Below are positions 5,531 through 6,456 of a DNA stretch of 6,456 bases, piece after piece. Source of the DNA: Bacillota bacterium. Its GTDB lineage: Bacteria > Bacillota > Clostridia > Lachnospirales > Lachnospiraceae. Every line of letters begins with the position of its first letter. Positions within the stretch are counted from its first letter, which is position 1. Below the pieces are notes generated by a model. The model was not told the DNA's origin, made no database searches, and worked only from the letters and a program-made list of their open reading frames with translations. The translations under genes were made by a program, and so were the position numbers. The stretch is taken from positions 1-6,456 of the forward strand of contig JAEZKD010000312.1 in the NCBI GenBank assembly GCA_023415655.1, given 5' to 3'.

Positions 5531-6115
5531 ATGAACGTAAATATATTGCTGTTTGATAATTTTGAGACATTAGATGCGTTTGGTCCTATTGAGATTTTAG
5601 GTAAAATTGATGATTATGAATTAAAATACTATTCTTTAAATGGTGGAGTTATCGTGAGCGCTCAGGGTACTTCAATCGTAACGGAGAATCTTGAAAATGC
5701 TTCAAAAGAAGGAATACTAGTAATACCTGGCGGAAAAGGAACAAGAGCTTTAGTTAATGATACATCATTTATTCAAGCACTAAAAGAAATGGCAGAGCAG
5801 TCATGCTATTGCTTATCGGTTTGCACCGGCTCAGCATTAGTAGCAAAGACCGGGTTGCTAAATTATAAAAAAGCTACTTCTAACAAAAAAGCATTTGATT
5901 GGGTGGTATCGATCAATTCTAAGGTCAATTGGATAAAAAAGGCGAGATGGATTGTTGATGGCAAATACTATACCTCATCCGGTGTTTCAGCTGGAATTGA
6001 TATGACGTTAGGATTTATTAAAGACCGTTTTAGTGAACAAAAAGCCATAGATATTGCAATACATATAGAATATATATGGAATAATTGTAGCAGTGAAGAC
6101 TTTTTTGCAGTTTAA
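5531..6115 (+). CDS. DJ-1/PfpI family protein (class I glutamine amidotransferase-like)
   Basis: The 194-residue protein has the DJ-1/PfpI fold. The nucleophile elbow is LSVCTGSA with C98, after the strand ILVIPGGKG (62-70), whose glycines help form the oxyanion site. The acidic residue that tunes the cysteine is likely E21 in FGPIEIL. The C-terminal signature ARWIVDGKYYTSSGVSAGIDM (starting at 138) is typical of the branch annotated as ThiJ/PfpI or isonitrile-hydratase-like proteins. After the elbow the segment KATSNKKAFDW replaces the T-T-H-W seen in other branches, so the third catalytic residue is uncertain. Family members act as deglycases, chaperones, amidases or hydratases, and the reaction here cannot be decided. 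It is cytoplasmic and of full length. GGGAG before 5525 is a good ribosome binding site for ATG 5531. It appears to be a single-gene unit; a promoter-like pair lies at 5433-5460. Confidence 0.9.
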   Translation: MNVNILLFDNFETLDAFGPIEILGKIDDYELKYYSLNGGVIVSAQGTSIVTENLENASKEGILVIPGGKGTRALVNDTSFIQALKEMAEQSCYCLSVCTGSALVAKTGLLNYKKATSNKKAFDWVVSINSKVNWIKKARWIVDGKYYTSSGVSAGIDMTLGFIKDRFSEQKAIDIAIHIEYIWNNCSSEDFFAV

Positions 6116-6177
6116 TAGGTTCATTGGGCTTGACATGATAAATGATAAATATACTTTTCAGGTGTAGTACAAGTGGA

Positions 6178-6187
6178 TGACATGTCA
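6178..6187. promoter_or_regulatory. 10-base palindrome upstream of the flippase gene
   Basis: TGACATGTCA is a perfect palindrome in the 146-base gap between the DJ-1 gene and the flippase. The half TGACATG also occurs at 6131-6137, inside a TTGACA box at 6130-6135 and next to the tandem GATAAAT repeat (6138-6151 region). It could be a regulator site, but it is short and may be chance. Confidence 0.25.
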
Positions 6188-6261
6188 GACAAATATGGTA
6201 TTCTTTAACTAAATGAATTTGAATCAATGGTTGTTTCACCACGAGATTAGGTATTATATCT

Positions 6262-6456
6262 ATGTCAAAAAAGCTTAGAAGGTATAGTCTCATAAAGCAA
6301 GCAGGTATTTTAGCCATAGCAGGCATTATCTGTAGAGTTATTGGAGTCTTATACAGACGTCCACTAACGGAACTCCTTGGCATTGAAGGTCTAGGTTATT
6401 ACAGTATTGCCTATAATATCTACGCCACTATTCTTCTTGTGTCTTCTTACAGTATC
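6262..6456 (+). CDS. MOP-superfamily flippase, SpoVB/MurJ-like (N-terminal part, cut by window end)
   Basis: From ATG 6262 the frame stays open for 65 codons to the window edge. The peptide starts with a basic stretch (SKKLRRYSLIK), then the first membrane helix QAGILAIAGIICRVIGVLYR and the motif LTELLGIEGLGYYSIAYN, typical of the first two helices of MOP/MATE-fold lipid-linked sugar exporters of the SpoVB, YtgP/MurJ and polysaccharide-export groups in Firmicutes. Such proteins flip lipid-linked cell-wall or spore-cortex precursors across the membrane; which one is undecided from 65 residues, as full-length members have about 500 or more. An in-frame TGA at 6220-6222 with no ATG between fixes this start. 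The ribosome binding site is weak (TTAGG at 6247-6251). A -10-like TATTAT at 6252-6257 lies very close to the start, so expression may depend on another promoter, such as the TTGACA at 6130-6135. Confidence 0.85.
   Translation, partial: MSKKLRRYSLIKQAGILAIAGIICRVIGVLYRRPLTELLGIEGLGYYSIAYNIYATILLVSSYSI

Noticed and set aside
6030..6383. 117-residue frame on the - strand
   Set aside because: It spans the end of the DJ-1 gene and the start of the flippase, both well supported, and its sequence has no recognisable domain.
1..6456. CRISPR array, insertion sequence, or known phage-defence system
   Set aside because: There are no regularly spaced repeats, no transposase and no recognised defence genes in the window.

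Overview
The window reads as low-GC Firmicutes chromosome, most likely a clostridial lineage such as Lachnospiraceae. The signs are A/T-rich codon choice (TTA, ATA, AGA), strong AGGAG-type ribosome binding sites, TTGACN/TATAAT promoters, U-tract hairpin terminators, and a SpoVB/MurJ-type flippase at the right edge. Every gene I support lies on the + strand. This assignment rests on style and protein families, not on a database match.

Left part (1-1450): an APH-fold phosphotransferase is preceded by a 16-codon leader reading frame. Three copies of GGAGAG/CTCTCC there can form two mutually exclusive hairpins, one of which hides the gene's ribosome binding site. This is the layout of translational attenuation known from inducible antibiotic-resistance genes, and it is the most interesting signal in the window. 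A hairpin terminator closes the unit.

Middle-left (1450-3240): a gene-free stretch leads to a well-formed promoter and a complete NupC-family (CNT) nucleoside transporter. After it, about 140 bases with a consensus -10 box, several possible helices and a strong terminator, but no reading frame of note, look like a free-standing small structured RNA.

Middle (3240-3760): a 73-codon stretch without a start codon looks like the C-terminal remnant of a decayed gene, possibly a DUF2268-type predicted protease.

Middle-right (3690-5364): a MerR-family regulator with a GyrI-like ligand-binding C-terminus is expressed from a promoter with the stretched 19-base spacer and dyad typical of MerR control. 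A DUF6273 protein follows 17 bases later, so the two form a probable autoregulated operon. The start of the MerR gene looks richer in G+C than the neighbouring genes.

Right part (5365-6456): a DJ-1/PfpI-family protein with its own likely promoter, then the first 65 codons of a MOP-superfamily flippase that runs off the window. The gene order suggests a patchwork accessory region of short independent units rather than one pathway.
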